A program made the position numbers and the translations under genes. The notes under the pieces were generated by a model that had not been told where the DNA came from, ran no database searches, and saw nothing but the letters and a program-made list of their open reading frames with translations. A stretch of 64,000 bases of DNA from Rutstroemia sp. NJR-2017a BVV2 (Eukaryota > Ascomycota > Leotiomycetes > Helotiales > Rutstroemiaceae). The stretch lies in the NCBI GenBank assembly GCA_002946415.1, contig NJPS01000010.1, positions 992,001 to 1,056,000 on the forward strand, written 5' to 3'. Positions 1 to 11,578 of this stretch are shown piece after piece (the first letter of the stretch is position 1; each line of letters opens with the position of its first letter).

Positions 1-215
1 CAGTGACCACTGCTTCACTCAGGATGAATGTCTGCTCTGGCAATGTGTCTACTTTGCAGGTTAAAAGCAGGACGGCTAAGCAAAGACAGTCTTGATTGAC
101 TCGTATCGCTAATGCACTTCTTTCATCCAACCTACTCGAGGCCTTTCCTATTGCTCAATTGACAATTGCGTCCTCTTATACCCAGGCGGACGTCGAAGAG
201 AAAACAGTCGCGAAG
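1..215. other. Upstream region of the phosphoesterase gene
   Basis: There is no gene here that I can support. The stretch lies directly upstream of the phosphoesterase start and presumably holds its promoter and 5' leader. The frame stays open upstream to about position 96 but has no ATG before 216. Confidence 0.5.
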
Positions 216-1239
216 ATGACACAATACCCTTGGTCTCGTCGCAAGTCCATATTCGATCCACCCACAGTCCTCGATTCCATATTGGATTCTCCTCTACGCA
301 CATTGATCTACCATCTTCATGCCATTTTCCTCTATCTCCGCGGCGCGCCGTTCAAGCCTCCGCGCAACAAACCCACAGTCCGCGTAGTCTGCATCTCGGA
401 CACCCATTGCAACACCATACCCATTCCACATGGTGACCTACTCATTCATGCTGGAGATTTGACAAACGCCGGAACAGTAGAGGAGATACAGGCACAAATT
501 GATTGGTTGGACAGCCAGCCACATAGAGAGAAGGTGTTTATCTGCGGTAATCATGACAGCTACTTCGATCCGAAGTCAAGGAAAGACGAGGACAAGAAGA
601 AAAAGTTGAATTTCAGAAGTCTACACTACTTAGAGAACAAGGCTATTACTTTGAAGTTCAAAGGGGGCAGAAAGTTAAATATTTATGGGGCACCAGACAT
701 TCCACAATGTGGTGGCTCCGATTTTGCGTAGGTCTCATGCTTTTCAGGCTGAGAGGCAAGGCTAACATAGTATAACCATTTGCAGGTTTCAATACCAAAG
801 TCACCTACCACCACCGTGGGAGGATCGTATACCACAGGAAACTGACATTCTGATCACACACACACCACCTCGTTACCATTTAGACGTCAATCTAGGCTGC
901 GCAGGCTTGCTGAATGCAATATGGAGAGTCAAACCTCGTCTCCACGTCTTCGGACATATACACAGTGGTCATGGCCGAGAAGCTGTTTTTTGGGATGCAG
1001 GACAGGAAGCTTATGAGAGACTCATGGCAAAGAAACAAGGTGGTATTGTGTTGGACTTCATACCAAGCTCAGCATGGCTAGATGCGATGAAAGTTGTATG
1101 GTATGGGGTCAAAGGCATCTTGTGGCAACGGTTGATGGTTGGCCCGGGTGGCGGAAATGGTGGGATAATGATCAATGCTGCCATAGTCTATCAATCGACA
1201 ACGGATGTAGGAAATCCAGTCGAGATTGTGGAGATATAA
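216..1239 (+). CDS. Calcineurin-like metallophosphoesterase (2 exons)
   Basis: Exons are 216-727 and 786-1239, giving 321 aa. The intron starts GTAGGT, ends TTTGCAG and splits an Ala codon. The metallophosphoesterase motifs appear in order: SDTH (D62, H64), GDLTN (about 80-84), GNHD (111-114), THTPP (His about 196) and GHIH (227-230). These are the residues that coordinate the two metal ions in this superfamily. The overall pattern resembles the MPPED1/rhamnogalacturonate-lyase-adjacent group of fungal phosphoesterases, whose substrate is unknown. Residues about 25-43 are moderately hydrophobic and could form a membrane anchor, which is inference. ATG 216 was chosen as the first in-frame ATG. 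The next gene downstream is on the same strand 759 bp away. The family call is firm; substrate and location are open. Confidence 0.9.
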
Positions 1240-1997
1240 CTGATGGCAGCAACGAAGATTTCAGGAAAGATATCATGTTAGGATTGGGATGAAATACTAA
1301 ACCTTGATTTGATTATCCCAAGCAACCATTGTCAATTTCTCTCTCAAAGTGTCTTTTCAATGCGCTCTAGTCTAAGCCAGCCCGCTTGCCATACCTAGAG
1401 CAAGGCCCCCATCATCAACTCCGTTCCTCCAGTTTACGGTCTGCGCATAGAATTCCTTATCACGGAGTTCGAATCCAATCACGTGGATGTGATTGGTTTG
1501 ACGCGCACTCAAGCTTTCCCCGCATCCGAGATGGGTGGGGTAGACAGACATCGGAGGTAAATCGCAATCGCAATCGGTCATTGAACCTCATCGCTTCCTA
1601 TCTCTAGGAAAGTAATTCCGCATGAGGAAATGCGCAGAATCAATGGGTTGAGTTACTATGCTGTGCTCACGGGAAAGATCTAGTATTATGTAGGTACGGT
1701 ACAGCAAGTTTCGTCTGCCATTCATCCGAAATAGCGAGACAAAAAATGGCTGGACATGCCGAGAGCTCCACCGCACTCTGTGCTTCGTTCATCGATCCCT
1801 ATTCCCGAGGCCCATCCACAACTGCTTGTACTACTTTAGACCCTTGGCTAGTATCGACAAAGTAGGATAACTTATTTGCTTCATGTTTTCTTGATACTTG
1901 CTCATTTCCCATCAAATATTTTCTTTCTCCTGTTCTATCTTCATATTGTTCGTAACAGTTCCCCCGAGCATACCGCGTTTACGAGATCAACGACAAG
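1240..1997. other. Intergenic region with CCAAT/E-box inverted repeat
   Basis: This 758 bp region separates the phosphoesterase stop from the dehydrogenase start, so it holds the terminator of one and the promoter of the other. No coding sequence is supported. The notable element is an inverted repeat at 1475-1496, listed separately. Confidence 0.6.
1475..1496. promoter_or_regulatory. Paired CCAAT boxes flanking a CACGTG E-box
   Basis: CCAATCAC (1475-1482) and its reverse complement GTGATTGG (1489-1496) flank a 6 bp spacer. A CACGTG core lies at 1480-1485. CCAAT is the known target of the fungal CBC/Hap complex and CACGTG that of bHLH factors. The element sits about 500 bp upstream of the dehydrogenase start. 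Its role is inferred. Confidence 0.4.
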
Positions 1998-3765
1998 ATG
2001 CCATTGACCGGTCAGGAAGTTGCAGAGCATAACTCGCGAGAGTCCTGCTGGGTTATCGTACATGTATGAATGAATTTCGATACAATTTGAGTGGCAAAGA
2101 CTTACAATTTTCTTAGGGCAAAGCTTACGATGTTACTGAGTTCTTACCTGGTATGAGGAGATGCCAATTGATATGCGCAACGCGTATTGGAGACTGACCG
2201 CATAAATAGAGCATCCCGGTGGCCCCAAAATCATTCTCAAATATGCCGTTAGTTGAGCAAATAGACGACAATTACTCCTGCAGTACGCTAACTTTATGCA
2301 TAGGGCAAAGATGCGACAGAAGAGTACGACCCAATTCATCCACCGGATACCCTCGAAAAATATCTGGATAAGTCCAAGCATCTAGGGGAAGTTGATATGG
2401 GCACGGTAGAAACGGAGGTGAAGGAAGAATCGCCAGAAGAGAAAGAAAGACAAGAGAGAATCTCGCGCATGCCAATATTGGAGCAATGCTACAATTTGAT
2501 GGATTTCGAGGCAGTGGCAAGGCATGTGATGAAGAAGACTGCTTGGGCATACTATTCGAGTGGTGCAGACGACGAAATTGTAAAGCTCTCAGTTCCTTAC
2601 GCAAGACATGTTACTGACATGTCTAGACTATGCGAGAGAACCATTCGGCTTTCCATAAGATCTGGTTTCGACCCAAAATCCTTGTGGATGTTGAGAAGAT
2701 TGACTTTTCCACGACAATGCTTGGAACGAAGGTCGATATTCCTTTCTACGTTACAGCTACAGCGCTAGGAAAGCTTGGGCATCCCGAAGGAGAGGTCGTT
2801 CTGACCCGTGCGGCCAAAAAGCACAATGTTATACAAATGATCCCTACTTTAGCATCATGTTCTTTTGACGAAATTGTCGACGCAGCAGAGGGCGAACAGG
2901 TCCAGTGGTTACAATTGTATGTCAACAAGGACCGTGAGATTACCAAAAAGATCATCAAACATGCCGAGGCTCGTGGCTGCAAAGGACTTTTCATCACAGT
3001 CGACGCACCTCAACTTGGGCGCAGAGAAAAGGACATGCGTTCGAAGTTCACAGATGTAGGATCATCCGTTCAGTCAACCAGCGGCCAAGCAACCGATACT
3101 TCGCAAGGTGCTGCGAGAGCTATTTCGAGTTTCATTGATCCTGCTCTAAGCTGGAAAGATATCCCTTGGTTCCAGTCTGTTACTAAGATGCCCATCCTTT
3201 TGAAAGGTGTTCAGCGTGTTGAAGATGTCATCCGCGCTGTAGAGGTTGGCGTTCAAGGTGTAGTTTTATCTAACCATGGTGGTCGCCAACTAGACTTCGC
3301 TCGTTCTGGCATAGAGGTTCTCGCCGAAGTCATGCCTATCCTGAGGGAGCGTGGGTGGGAGAACCGCATTGAGATTTACATCGATGGCGGTGTAAGACGG
3401 GCTACCGACATCATCAAGGCACTGTGTCTTGGTGCTAAGGGTGTGGGCATTGGAAGACCATTCTTGTATGCTATGAGTGCATATGGCTTGCCGGGAGTAG
3501 ATCGTGCTATGCAGCTGTTGAAGGATGAGATGGAGATGAACATGCGATTAATCGGATGTTCAAGTGTGGACCAACTGAACCCTACTTTGGTGGATGCCCG
3601 AGGTTTAGCTACGCACAATACCACCGTTCCTGTGGATACCTTGGTGAGTTTTCCTTTTCATTCTACTTTCATTCACCTATGGAATTCGCGCTAACATGAT
3701 GGTAGGGCATGGCTATATATGACCCGTTGGTGAATCCAAAGGAGAAGGCGAAGGCGAAGCTATAG
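1998..3765 (+). CDS. Cytochrome b2-type FMN-dependent L-2-hydroxyacid (lactate) dehydrogenase (6 exons)
   Basis: Exons are 1998-2063, 2117-2150, 2210-2247, 2304-2579, 2627-3643 and 3706-3765, giving 496 aa. The N-terminal cytochrome b5 domain has the heme histidines H35 (in LPEHPGG) and H58 (in DPIH), 23 residues apart as in yeast Cyb2. The FMN dehydrogenase domain follows, with AYYSSGADDE, a Lys in LLKGV (about 331), and SNHGGRQLD (His about 355, the catalytic base of the family). The expected reaction is oxidation of L-lactate or a related 2-hydroxyacid with transfer of electrons to heme. Unlike yeast Cyb2 there is no mitochondrial presequence before the b5 domain. The protein ends in Ala-Lys-Leu, a possible peroxisomal PTS1 signal. 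It may therefore be a cytosolic or peroxisomal paralogue. The family is certain; substrate and compartment are inferred. Confidence 0.93.
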
Positions 3766-5029
3766 ACGTGGTTGGCTGAGGGTAGATAGAAGGTATACTT
3801 AGAATTTAGGTGAGATTTAGGGGGGAAGACTAGTAGATACTGTACTCGTATATATTATGTCATATATTCCATAGCAAATGACCGATGCACATAGCCGTAA
3901 ACTGCAGGAAAGAGGAAAGAGAAGAGAGTACATCGACACGCGCATCCTGAACACGACTCGGAGCCAAGACTCGTAGCCGCCTCAAGCATTCCTTAACACA
4001 AATCGGACCGCTACATTCCAATCAATCTTGCACTTACCCCTCCAAAGCATCACACCGACAACTCCCTTCCACCCCCTCCCCCCTTCCCCCTTCCCCCTCC
4101 ATCGTATCTTATCTAAGTCTATCCTTATCCAAAAGCCTCCATACCTGGTTCGTGGATTCTGTACCGAGTATGGTACGGAATCCGCCATCCAGAACAACCT
4201 TCTTCTCTGGCGAAGGATGGCGAAGGATGGCACCTGACCCCAACGTGCTCCGAAAACTCCATGAGATGACAGACATGCATCTCATGACATGCAGAACAAT
4301 CCAACAGGGATTTGGAGTACATAGCCCCCTGGAGGGCTCAATGCGTCATAATGGTAATCTCGATTAAACTGGGGTCCAAACTTTCTTTTCTCCATGCTCG
4401 TACTTATCCCGAGGGAAGAGAGTTCTAAACCCGAAAAAAATAACGAGGGAAACTCTTTTGATTGTTTATCGTCGTGTTTGTTTGCTTGCCCTCGCTCTCC
4501 ACACTTTTCTCTCCTGCGACTTTATATCTTTTTGCAGGTATTTTTATTTTTGGTACGATACGACTATATGAGGGGATGCAAAGAGTTATGAGAACATGAT
4601 ACGCACGAGCGAACACGGCCTGAGATAAGGAGAGAAAAAGGAAACAAAAGAGAAGAACGAGTGACGAGAGAGATGCAAGACACCGACAACAAGAACGACG
4701 ACAAGGCAACACTTTTCGAGTTATTTGGTTCCGGGCTTTCGTTTCCATCATCACTTCTGTGACTCGACTTTGGGTTGTTTAATCCTTCATTAACGAAAAC
4801 GAACTCGCCGCAGCTTTCTACATTTGTCGGCCTACATTGTGAACAGCCCAGACGATTTTCGTCCAAGCATACCACGCAATACGTGGCTGCATATAAGCTC
4901 GCTGTTCGAGCTAAGCCTCCTGTATAGCCCGCGGTCGGGTGAAGGGAATCGATCGAGTCTGCAATACATACATATTGTCAACGCCACCTACACCTCGGCC
5001 CACAACGAGCTCACATACTACACGCCACG
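3766..5029. other. Intergenic region, promoter and leader of the Rab gene
   Basis: No gene is supported in this 1.26 kb. It contains a pyrimidine-rich run (about 4060-4105) and two copies of a 10 bp unit GCGAAGGATG near 4209-4228. It probably carries the dehydrogenase terminator and a long Rab promoter or 5' UTR. Confidence 0.5.
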
Positions 5030-6193
5030 ATGTCTACCTCACTCGAAGCCAAAATTGTGGTGCTTGGTGCGCAGGGTGTAGGTAAAACCTCACTGCTGTT
5101 ACGCTACATAAAGAATCAGTTTGCACCGAAAACAACTACATCGACGGTTGGCGCGAGTTTTATGACGAAGAGGGTTCTAGATGATGAGAGTGACACTGTG
5201 GTTCGGTTGCAGATATGGGATACAGCTGGGCAGGAACGATTTAGGTGGGCTATTCTTTATTTCCTGTGAATCCTCGTGGCGGTGTTTAAGATAGGATGGT
5301 ACATATGGAGGAGGATGTTCAGAAAGGAATTCTTGTCAGCATGGATGAATACAAGACACTAATCCTTTCTCAATAGATCAATAACTAGACTCTACTACCG
5401 CGGCGCAAATGCCTGCATTCTCTGTTACAGCATAACATCCCAAGCCTCCTTCAACGAAATGTCGGTTTGGCTCACAGAACTCCGCCGCAACCTCCCCTCG
5501 GACATAATTCTCCACGTCGTTGGCACAAAAGCAGATTTAGTAGCCAAAGACCCCACCGCTAGAGAAGTCCCCTTCGAGCGGTGCATCGCCTACGTAGCCG
5601 AGAATCTCGCCCCCGGCGTCGGCGGCACACCTCCACCCACCGCACTCGGTCGCGACACAGGCGGAACGGGACTCTGGGGACTCGGCGGCGGCGGCGGTGA
5701 GCGAGGCAGCTACGATAGCCGCGGCATGAACATGGGCGGCGGACTATGGGGAGCGCCTACGCCGTTAGGAGCAGAGGGCGCTCGTTCGCCGTCGTCGAAG
5801 CGGAGTTCGGGGTTCTGGGGCATGGAAGTCGGCTGGGATTGCTGTCATGAAGTTAGTGCGGAGAGTGGGGAGGGCGTGGAAGAGGTTTTCCGGGTGATTA
5901 CGAGGAAGCTGGTGGAGCAGAATGCGAAGATTAGGGAACAGTTGATGAGTGCGGCGCAGACACCGGGGACGACGCATGAGGATGGGGGGCAGGCGGGGAT
6001 AGGGGCGGAGGGGGGTTATTTTGATGGGATAATGAGGCCAGGGGGAAGTTTTAGGGTGGGCAGGGATAGGAGGAGTTGGTTATTGGGGTTGACGGGGGCG
6101 AGTGAGGTGACGGTGAGTGGGGTGGGGGAGGGACAGGAGAGGGACGAGGATAGGGGGCAGGGGAGAGAGGTGAGGAAGAAGAGATGTTGCTGA
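5030..6193 (+). CDS. Rab-family small GTPase with Gly-rich insertion (2 exons)
   Basis: Exons are 5030-5244 and 5377-6193, giving 343 aa. The intron splits the Arg codon of ERFR. The GTPase motifs are visible: P-loop GAQGVGKT (13-20), WDTAGQE (63-69), TKAD (122-125) and a G5-type SAESG (232-236). The C-terminus is KKRCC, a double-cysteine geranylgeranylation signal typical of Rab proteins, so it should act on an internal membrane in vesicle traffic. IGAAF-like switch I sequence and LYYRGA recall the Rab24/Rab20 side of the family, but I cannot name an orthologue. At 343 aa it is far longer than the usual 200-220 aa. The excess is a Gly/Pro/Ser-rich insertion at about 150-225, between the G4 and G5 motifs, and a long Gly-rich tail. 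Both extra segments are locally GC- and G-rich. Confidence 0.9.
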
Positions 6194-7303
6194 GATGGTA
6201 GTGGTTGAAGAATATGATGTAAACGGGATGGGTTATGACTGCGATGAAATGCACATCACTCACATACCGATCTGGAAATATCACAGCGAGAGACCCAACG
6301 GATTGGAAAGTCAGAAGAGCTTAGCACGAAGAAGAGCGGTCGAGTAAGATGTCGAGCACGGTGTCAAGGGCGTAGCGCGGGAGAGAAGCGAGCGAGATAC
6401 CCTTTGATATGTTTATTTTGTTTGTTTGTTTGTTGTGTTGTTTCGTTTGTCATTCTATGCACGCATCAAACTACCCAGCCGGAGTTTAATTTAGTCTTCT
6501 GTTTTTTTTTGGCTTTTTACCACCTTTTTGGAAACTGCATTTTCGCGATGCGTACTGTAGGTTCAGTTTGTTGGACTGGATAAAACAGGCATGATATGAT
6601 GGATGGATGAATGAATGGTGTAGTTCAACGGGGTGCTTCTTGTGCAAGTAATACGACGAACGATGATGATGGTGGTCATAAATGGGACGGGCGGGCATGA
6701 AGGCGTTTTTCGTTTCTCTGCTTTTTGTGTATTACTGTACTCTTTTGTGGGGGAGGGGGGAAACTGGTCGAATGATGATAGGTACATGGACTGGACTGGA
6801 CTGGACTGGACTGGATGGTGGGAGTGGAGGATAAAGAGAGCAGGCGAGCAAGTAAATAATACATTTTGCTATTTGTGCATCATGATGAACTTCATATCTG
6901 TCTTTCACCGAACCATCCCAGACTATGTTCTCTCTGTATGAACAATTCCGAACTCCATGCGTAATTTCAAATGCTTCCATATTTCGTGTCATATAGCTTG
7001 CTAGTATACAGAGGGTATCTCGTCTTTCCCATCCCATCCCATCCCATCTCCTTTCCTTGCCATCGTATCCAAAACATCCGATCACCCAATCAAATCCTCA
7101 AAAAATCAAAGGCAAGCAGCAAAGAGTACCGACTGGTATCCAAAGTTGCTTGGAAGGAGCAAAGCAGACAGAAACCAGAAACCCGGGGGAATGCAACCAA
7201 CCGACCGACCAACAGACGCCTTCAACCCAACCTTTGGGTCCTGTAAAATCCATCATCGTCATCGTGATCATAACTTACACCACTCCATTTCATTCCCGCT
7301 CGC
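6194..7303. other. Convergent intergenic region with simple repeats
   Basis: This region lies between the 3' ends of the Rab gene (+) and the SH3 gene (-). No gene is supported. It holds a TTTG-type run (about 6416-6450), five GGACT pentamers at 6788-6812 and a CCCAT pentamer run (about 7028-7048). Confidence 0.6.
6788..6815. repeat. GGACT pentamer microsatellite
   Basis: Five perfect tandem copies of GGACT followed by a partial copy, in the 3' flank of the Rab gene. It is a plain microsatellite. Confidence 0.9.
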
Positions 7304-10300
7304 TCAACCCCTCAACCAGCTATTCCCCGGCCCTGGTCCCGCGCCCGCACTCGAACTCTCACTCGTGCCCGGCCGTAACGAATCTAAGCCCGTTTGTATG
7401 CTAGCCAAAGGACTTGACGGCGTGCTCGCTGTGCTCCCGTTACTCCTCACGCTCGCGGCTCTCCGGTGCCCAATCACCAGCCCCGCAATCGTGCTACCTT
7501 GACCCGAAGCAGACGGTCCCACTCTCGTGCTTCTGTTCCTACTTAATGGGAAACTAGCCATTCTACTCCCCAGGCCGCCGAAACCTAGTCTTCCTCCTTC
7601 CTTTTCCTTTCCCCCCGTTGCGCTTGAGCCCACGCCGCTTTTCATACCGAAAACGGATCCGTCGGTGCTGGTTAGGTTTTCGACAAAGGGGCTGGGGAAA
7701 AGCCCCCATTTTCCTTTACTGTTGCATCCGCTCCAGCACCATTGATCTTGGGAAGTGAATCCTACGCATAGTATTCTTTCTCCTCTTGCAAATCTGAGCC
7801 ACCCTGCCTCTTTCTCCCCCTTCGACGGCTTCCATTCCCATTTCGCTGTTGCTGTCACGCTACTCTTCGGATTCATGAGCACTTCGTCTTTGCTCGGTGC
7901 TTCCAACTGTATGGTGTTTGCTGGGAAGGAGCCCCTTTCCCCATCATGATAACCTATACACCACTGGCCGCCCCAACGTTCAGGGAATGTGATGCCGACA
8001 ATTTTTGCACCGTCAGCAAAATGCAGCGAGTTGGCACCATCGGGATCTTTATATGTTTTTGCCGTGGGTTTGGGATGGTGTGTTGTGATTGCGTGGGCGG
8101 AGGGACGGACAAGGACTTCGGAACGGATTTCGGACATGCAATAGGTGCTAAGTTTGGGTTCGTGGACGGTGAACTGAATATCGAAGTCGAGGACGGAAGG
8201 AGGTTGGATGCCGTAAACAGTGGTGATACCAGCGACGGGGGGAAGTGGACGAGGGTGTCGAGCGAGGTGGCGGAAAAGTGAGGTTACGCTGAAGAAGACA
8301 GTAGCATCGTGCTCTTCAACTGTGCGATGTTCTTCGATGCAGAATATACACTAAACCTGTTAGTCATTGCAAATGAAAGGTAGTTGTCGACCTACGCCAT
8401 AGATTGGGTCATCCACCGAGGTTGTTTTGAGATGACATTTGGAGATAAACCTTTGTCGCCATCGGATACCCGTGTTTGAGTATATTCCAGACCCTGTGTG
8501 ATGTGAGCATACTTCCCATTGTGAGTCTTAAGTAAACATACGATCAAGTAATCTATCCTTCTCAACATCATTCCAGCCGACCTCATAGGAACATTTGATA
8601 CACCTGGCCGATAAAGTAGCACTATAATGGCCCTGATCTCTCTATCAGTATCGTCAGCACCGAGATTCTCAGTGCAAGGTTGAGGCTTACTGAAGGTCTC
8701 TTGACTACTCTAAATCCCGTCTCCCCTCTAATCATCGCTTTGGCTCCCGGACAGAAGCCATCGAACTTATAAAAGGAAGTATCATGGCGCATTGGACATT
8801 CGATCGATTTGATTGATGCGGCGAAATGGTTGTCGAGCCGACTCACGCTTCGGTTCTCTACTGGGGCCGGAGTCGGGGCCCGGGCTGGTGTTGGTGTTGG
8901 TGCTGGCTTAGGTTCTGGTTGTGGCACTACTTCCAATCCACTCTCAACCACAGGGACAACCTCCAATCCCTCTTCGATCCCAGCTGCAAAGCCAGAGACG
9001 TGTAACGTGCTGGCGAGAGTAGCGGGCGGGGCAAGTTTACCCCATTGGGTGTTGTCAGTCGAGAGTTCCGCTGTCGGCGGACTAACTGGACTTTTCATGA
9101 ATACAGAGTTGCCGCTTTCTGAAGGTTGATATTCACTGATGCCAGGACTCATGGGGGGCTTTAGCGAAGAAGGAGATATAAATTCGTTCTCAGGTTTTGT
9201 AGCGTCTCGTAATGATCCATTCCTCGAGTTTCCCCCTTGTGATGCTTGCCCTTGGCTGCGTTTTCGCCCAATTAAATCATCGTATCCGCTGCCTCTCGAA
9301 CTGTGACGCTCGATTGGACTGCTTGTAGACGAGTACGAAGACCACGGAGATCCATCACTAAATGCCTCGCTTGCCCGGTTTTCTTCGATAGAGGAGAAGG
9401 AATGGCGTAACTCTTGGAACATGATCCTAGATCGCCGTCTTCTCTCCAAGAATTCATCGTTGGCATTGATTCTTAGATTAACCACTTCCTTGGGTATTAA
9501 CTTCAGTTGAGAAGGTGACGGATCTCTTAATTGAAATCGTGCACGTGGTGGGGGTGAAGCTGCGCGAGGTTGGTTCTCCGATGATGGTGCATGAGGAATT
9601 TTTGGTGCGCTATGATCAAAGTATGGGCCACTGAGGCTCCACGGGTTAGCTGCATTTCCTGGGTCTGCGACGGGCTGTCTATTTTCAACTGATCTATGGT
9701 TCTGAAGAGGAACTTTTGGCGTCGAGGGAGAAGGCATCGGATTCGCCACAAACTTTCGTCGCGACAGGTCTATGAAGGGAGTAGTAGGACTCAGAGGCGG
9801 AGATTTGTCTTCCATTCGAAAGTCATGTCTATCCGTCTCAAGTATGCGATCTCGAAGATTGTTGAAGATAAAGGTACATTCTGTCCGACATCTTTTCGAT
9901 TGCTGTTTTACATTCGTAAATGCTGATGGTTGGAAGGAATTGAGGTTCTCGTCGAAATCCTGACATTCATCGATTTGGTCAATTAGATCAATTCTCACCT
10001 CCTTCAGGCGGTTTTGTACAAAATCTGTACCAGAGTCAACCCATATACTATCCAGATAAATCCAGACTACTCACCATCCTCGACCAGAGCCTTAGCAAAA
10101 GCTTGGCCGCACGACACAGTCGCATCTTTATATGCACCACTTATAGCTTCACTACTTTTCTCCAAATTCCTCTGTAATTCCTGTGCCAATTCCGATATAT
10201 ATGCCAGGTTTGGCGGACCATCGCTCGCAGACCTCGAAACCCTCTTGGATAACTTTATGCCCGTTTCCAGAGCCTTTATAATGCCCTTCACGGGAGCTGC

Positions 10301-10315
10301 GACGTCGTCGGACAT
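7304..10315 (-). CDS. Tandem SH3 protein with Cys/His-rich module (5 exons)
   Basis: Exons in transcript order are 10315-10075, 10024-8691, 8632-8542, 8493-8396 and 8350-7304, giving 936 aa. All junctions have GT/AG and keep frame. The N-terminus (1-130) is helical and charged, followed by about 350 residues of Ser/Pro-rich disordered sequence. Residues about 480-640 form a conserved-looking Cys/His-rich module: a Cys pair at 536/539 (CIKC), a Cys-His near the exon 4 end, and CIFC at 589-592 followed by H596; this could bind zinc. Two SH3-like domains follow at about 685-735 (ending RGSFPANTI) and 754-815 (ending WGLFPSPFV). The C-terminal tail is Ser/Gly-rich. SH3 domains bind Pro-rich partners, so a scaffold role is likely, but I do not recognise a named gene. 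Exons 3 and 4 are only 91 and 98 nt. Confidence 0.82.
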
Positions 10316-11578
10316 GATCCACCGTGAAGGCGCACTGGCAATGATCTGCGTCAGCTATTGTGCAGAGCCGCTTCCGGCCAGGTTTATCGATAACCTGGTG
10401 TCCCGGTTTGTGTCTTGTCGCTCCGTTGAATGGGGTATGTATATTGTTGTTCTCGTTTGTAGCCGTTCGCGAATCGTGAATATTATGCTTCGTGTATGGA
10501 GAGTGTCGTCGGAATAATCTGTCGCAGCGATGATCTGTGGGTATGATGAAATGAAAGCGCGAAAGGATTCCCGCAGCTTCATCAAGCCCGATCTTACTCG
10601 GTACTTGCTGCTTGATTCTTCGGCCTTGTTGGTGCAGTGTGACCGTACTAGGAATGGTACATTTAATTCAAATGTACAACTGCAGTGGTGTCTGCCTCGC
10701 TCGTTTCCATATTACTACTACCTCTCGAGAAGTAGCTTGCGGACAGCTTTCTCCTTAGAGGGGCACACAAAGTCCGCAAAAGGATGTATAGGCAGAATTG
10801 GGGCTGCGATCAGGACTAGGGCTGTGCATCAAATCTGACAAGGCCAGCGCAGTGGTACGAACTGCAGGGCGGGAAAACCATCAAATACAGGTTAGAGTGT
10901 CCTGCCCATCCATGCAATACTGACTGTACCTTTGAAATGGTGTCTGCTTACACTTGGAGTAAAGCTCTTCGGGTTTGATGTGCAGAATATATTGTTTTGA
11001 AACCAATGTGAAGCACAAGCAGTTGTTCATGTAAGGTTAATGAAGATATACTCGTAGCGTGAAAATATTGAGTTCTGTTCCGTTCCAAAGCTTATGGTAA
11101 ACACCGGAACTCCACTATCATCGGATCAGCCCCGGGCACTCGGCGTTCGTTCGTCCCATCTTGTCAATCAAATAATGCACCACTACCACGCCAGCACCTG
11201 GTCTTTCGGGAACTAATGACCATCATGGTGGACCGACCGCGCAATGGGACGGGACGGGGCCGGGTTTACTTCCACATCCATCCACAAAGCATTCTATGCG
11301 TTAGTGTCTCATAGTATGGTTTACTCCACAAGTAGTGACAGTCTATTGAAAGCCTTTTGAAGCTCTATAAATGTAATTCTCTAATATTTACAGCAAGTCG
11401 TCGTGAAATGAGTCCCATCATCTCATCTTTTTCATTACCTATGAACCGCATTAAAAATCGTCCAAATCGTTACTCCTCCAGACCTTAAAAGATAAGCATG
11501 CGTACGCCAGCACATCCCATACTAGGCGACTATTTCTAAATGAACTCCAGCGTACAAGAACGGTTGGACCGCTCAGGT
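10316..11578. other. Intergenic region between SH3 gene start and FAS2 end
   Basis: No gene is supported. It should hold the SH3-protein promoter (near 10316) and the FAS2 3' UTR and terminator (near 11578). Short open frames here have no recognisable similarity or supporting splice structure. Confidence 0.5.

Noticed and set aside
96..215. Upstream extension of the phosphoesterase frame
   Set aside because: The frame is open but contains no ATG before 216; a TTG start would be exceptional in a fungal nuclear gene.
1466..1480. Second B-box-like sequence (GAGTTCGAATCC)
   Set aside because: No A-box or tRNA fold can be drawn around it; it overlaps the CCAAT/E-box element.
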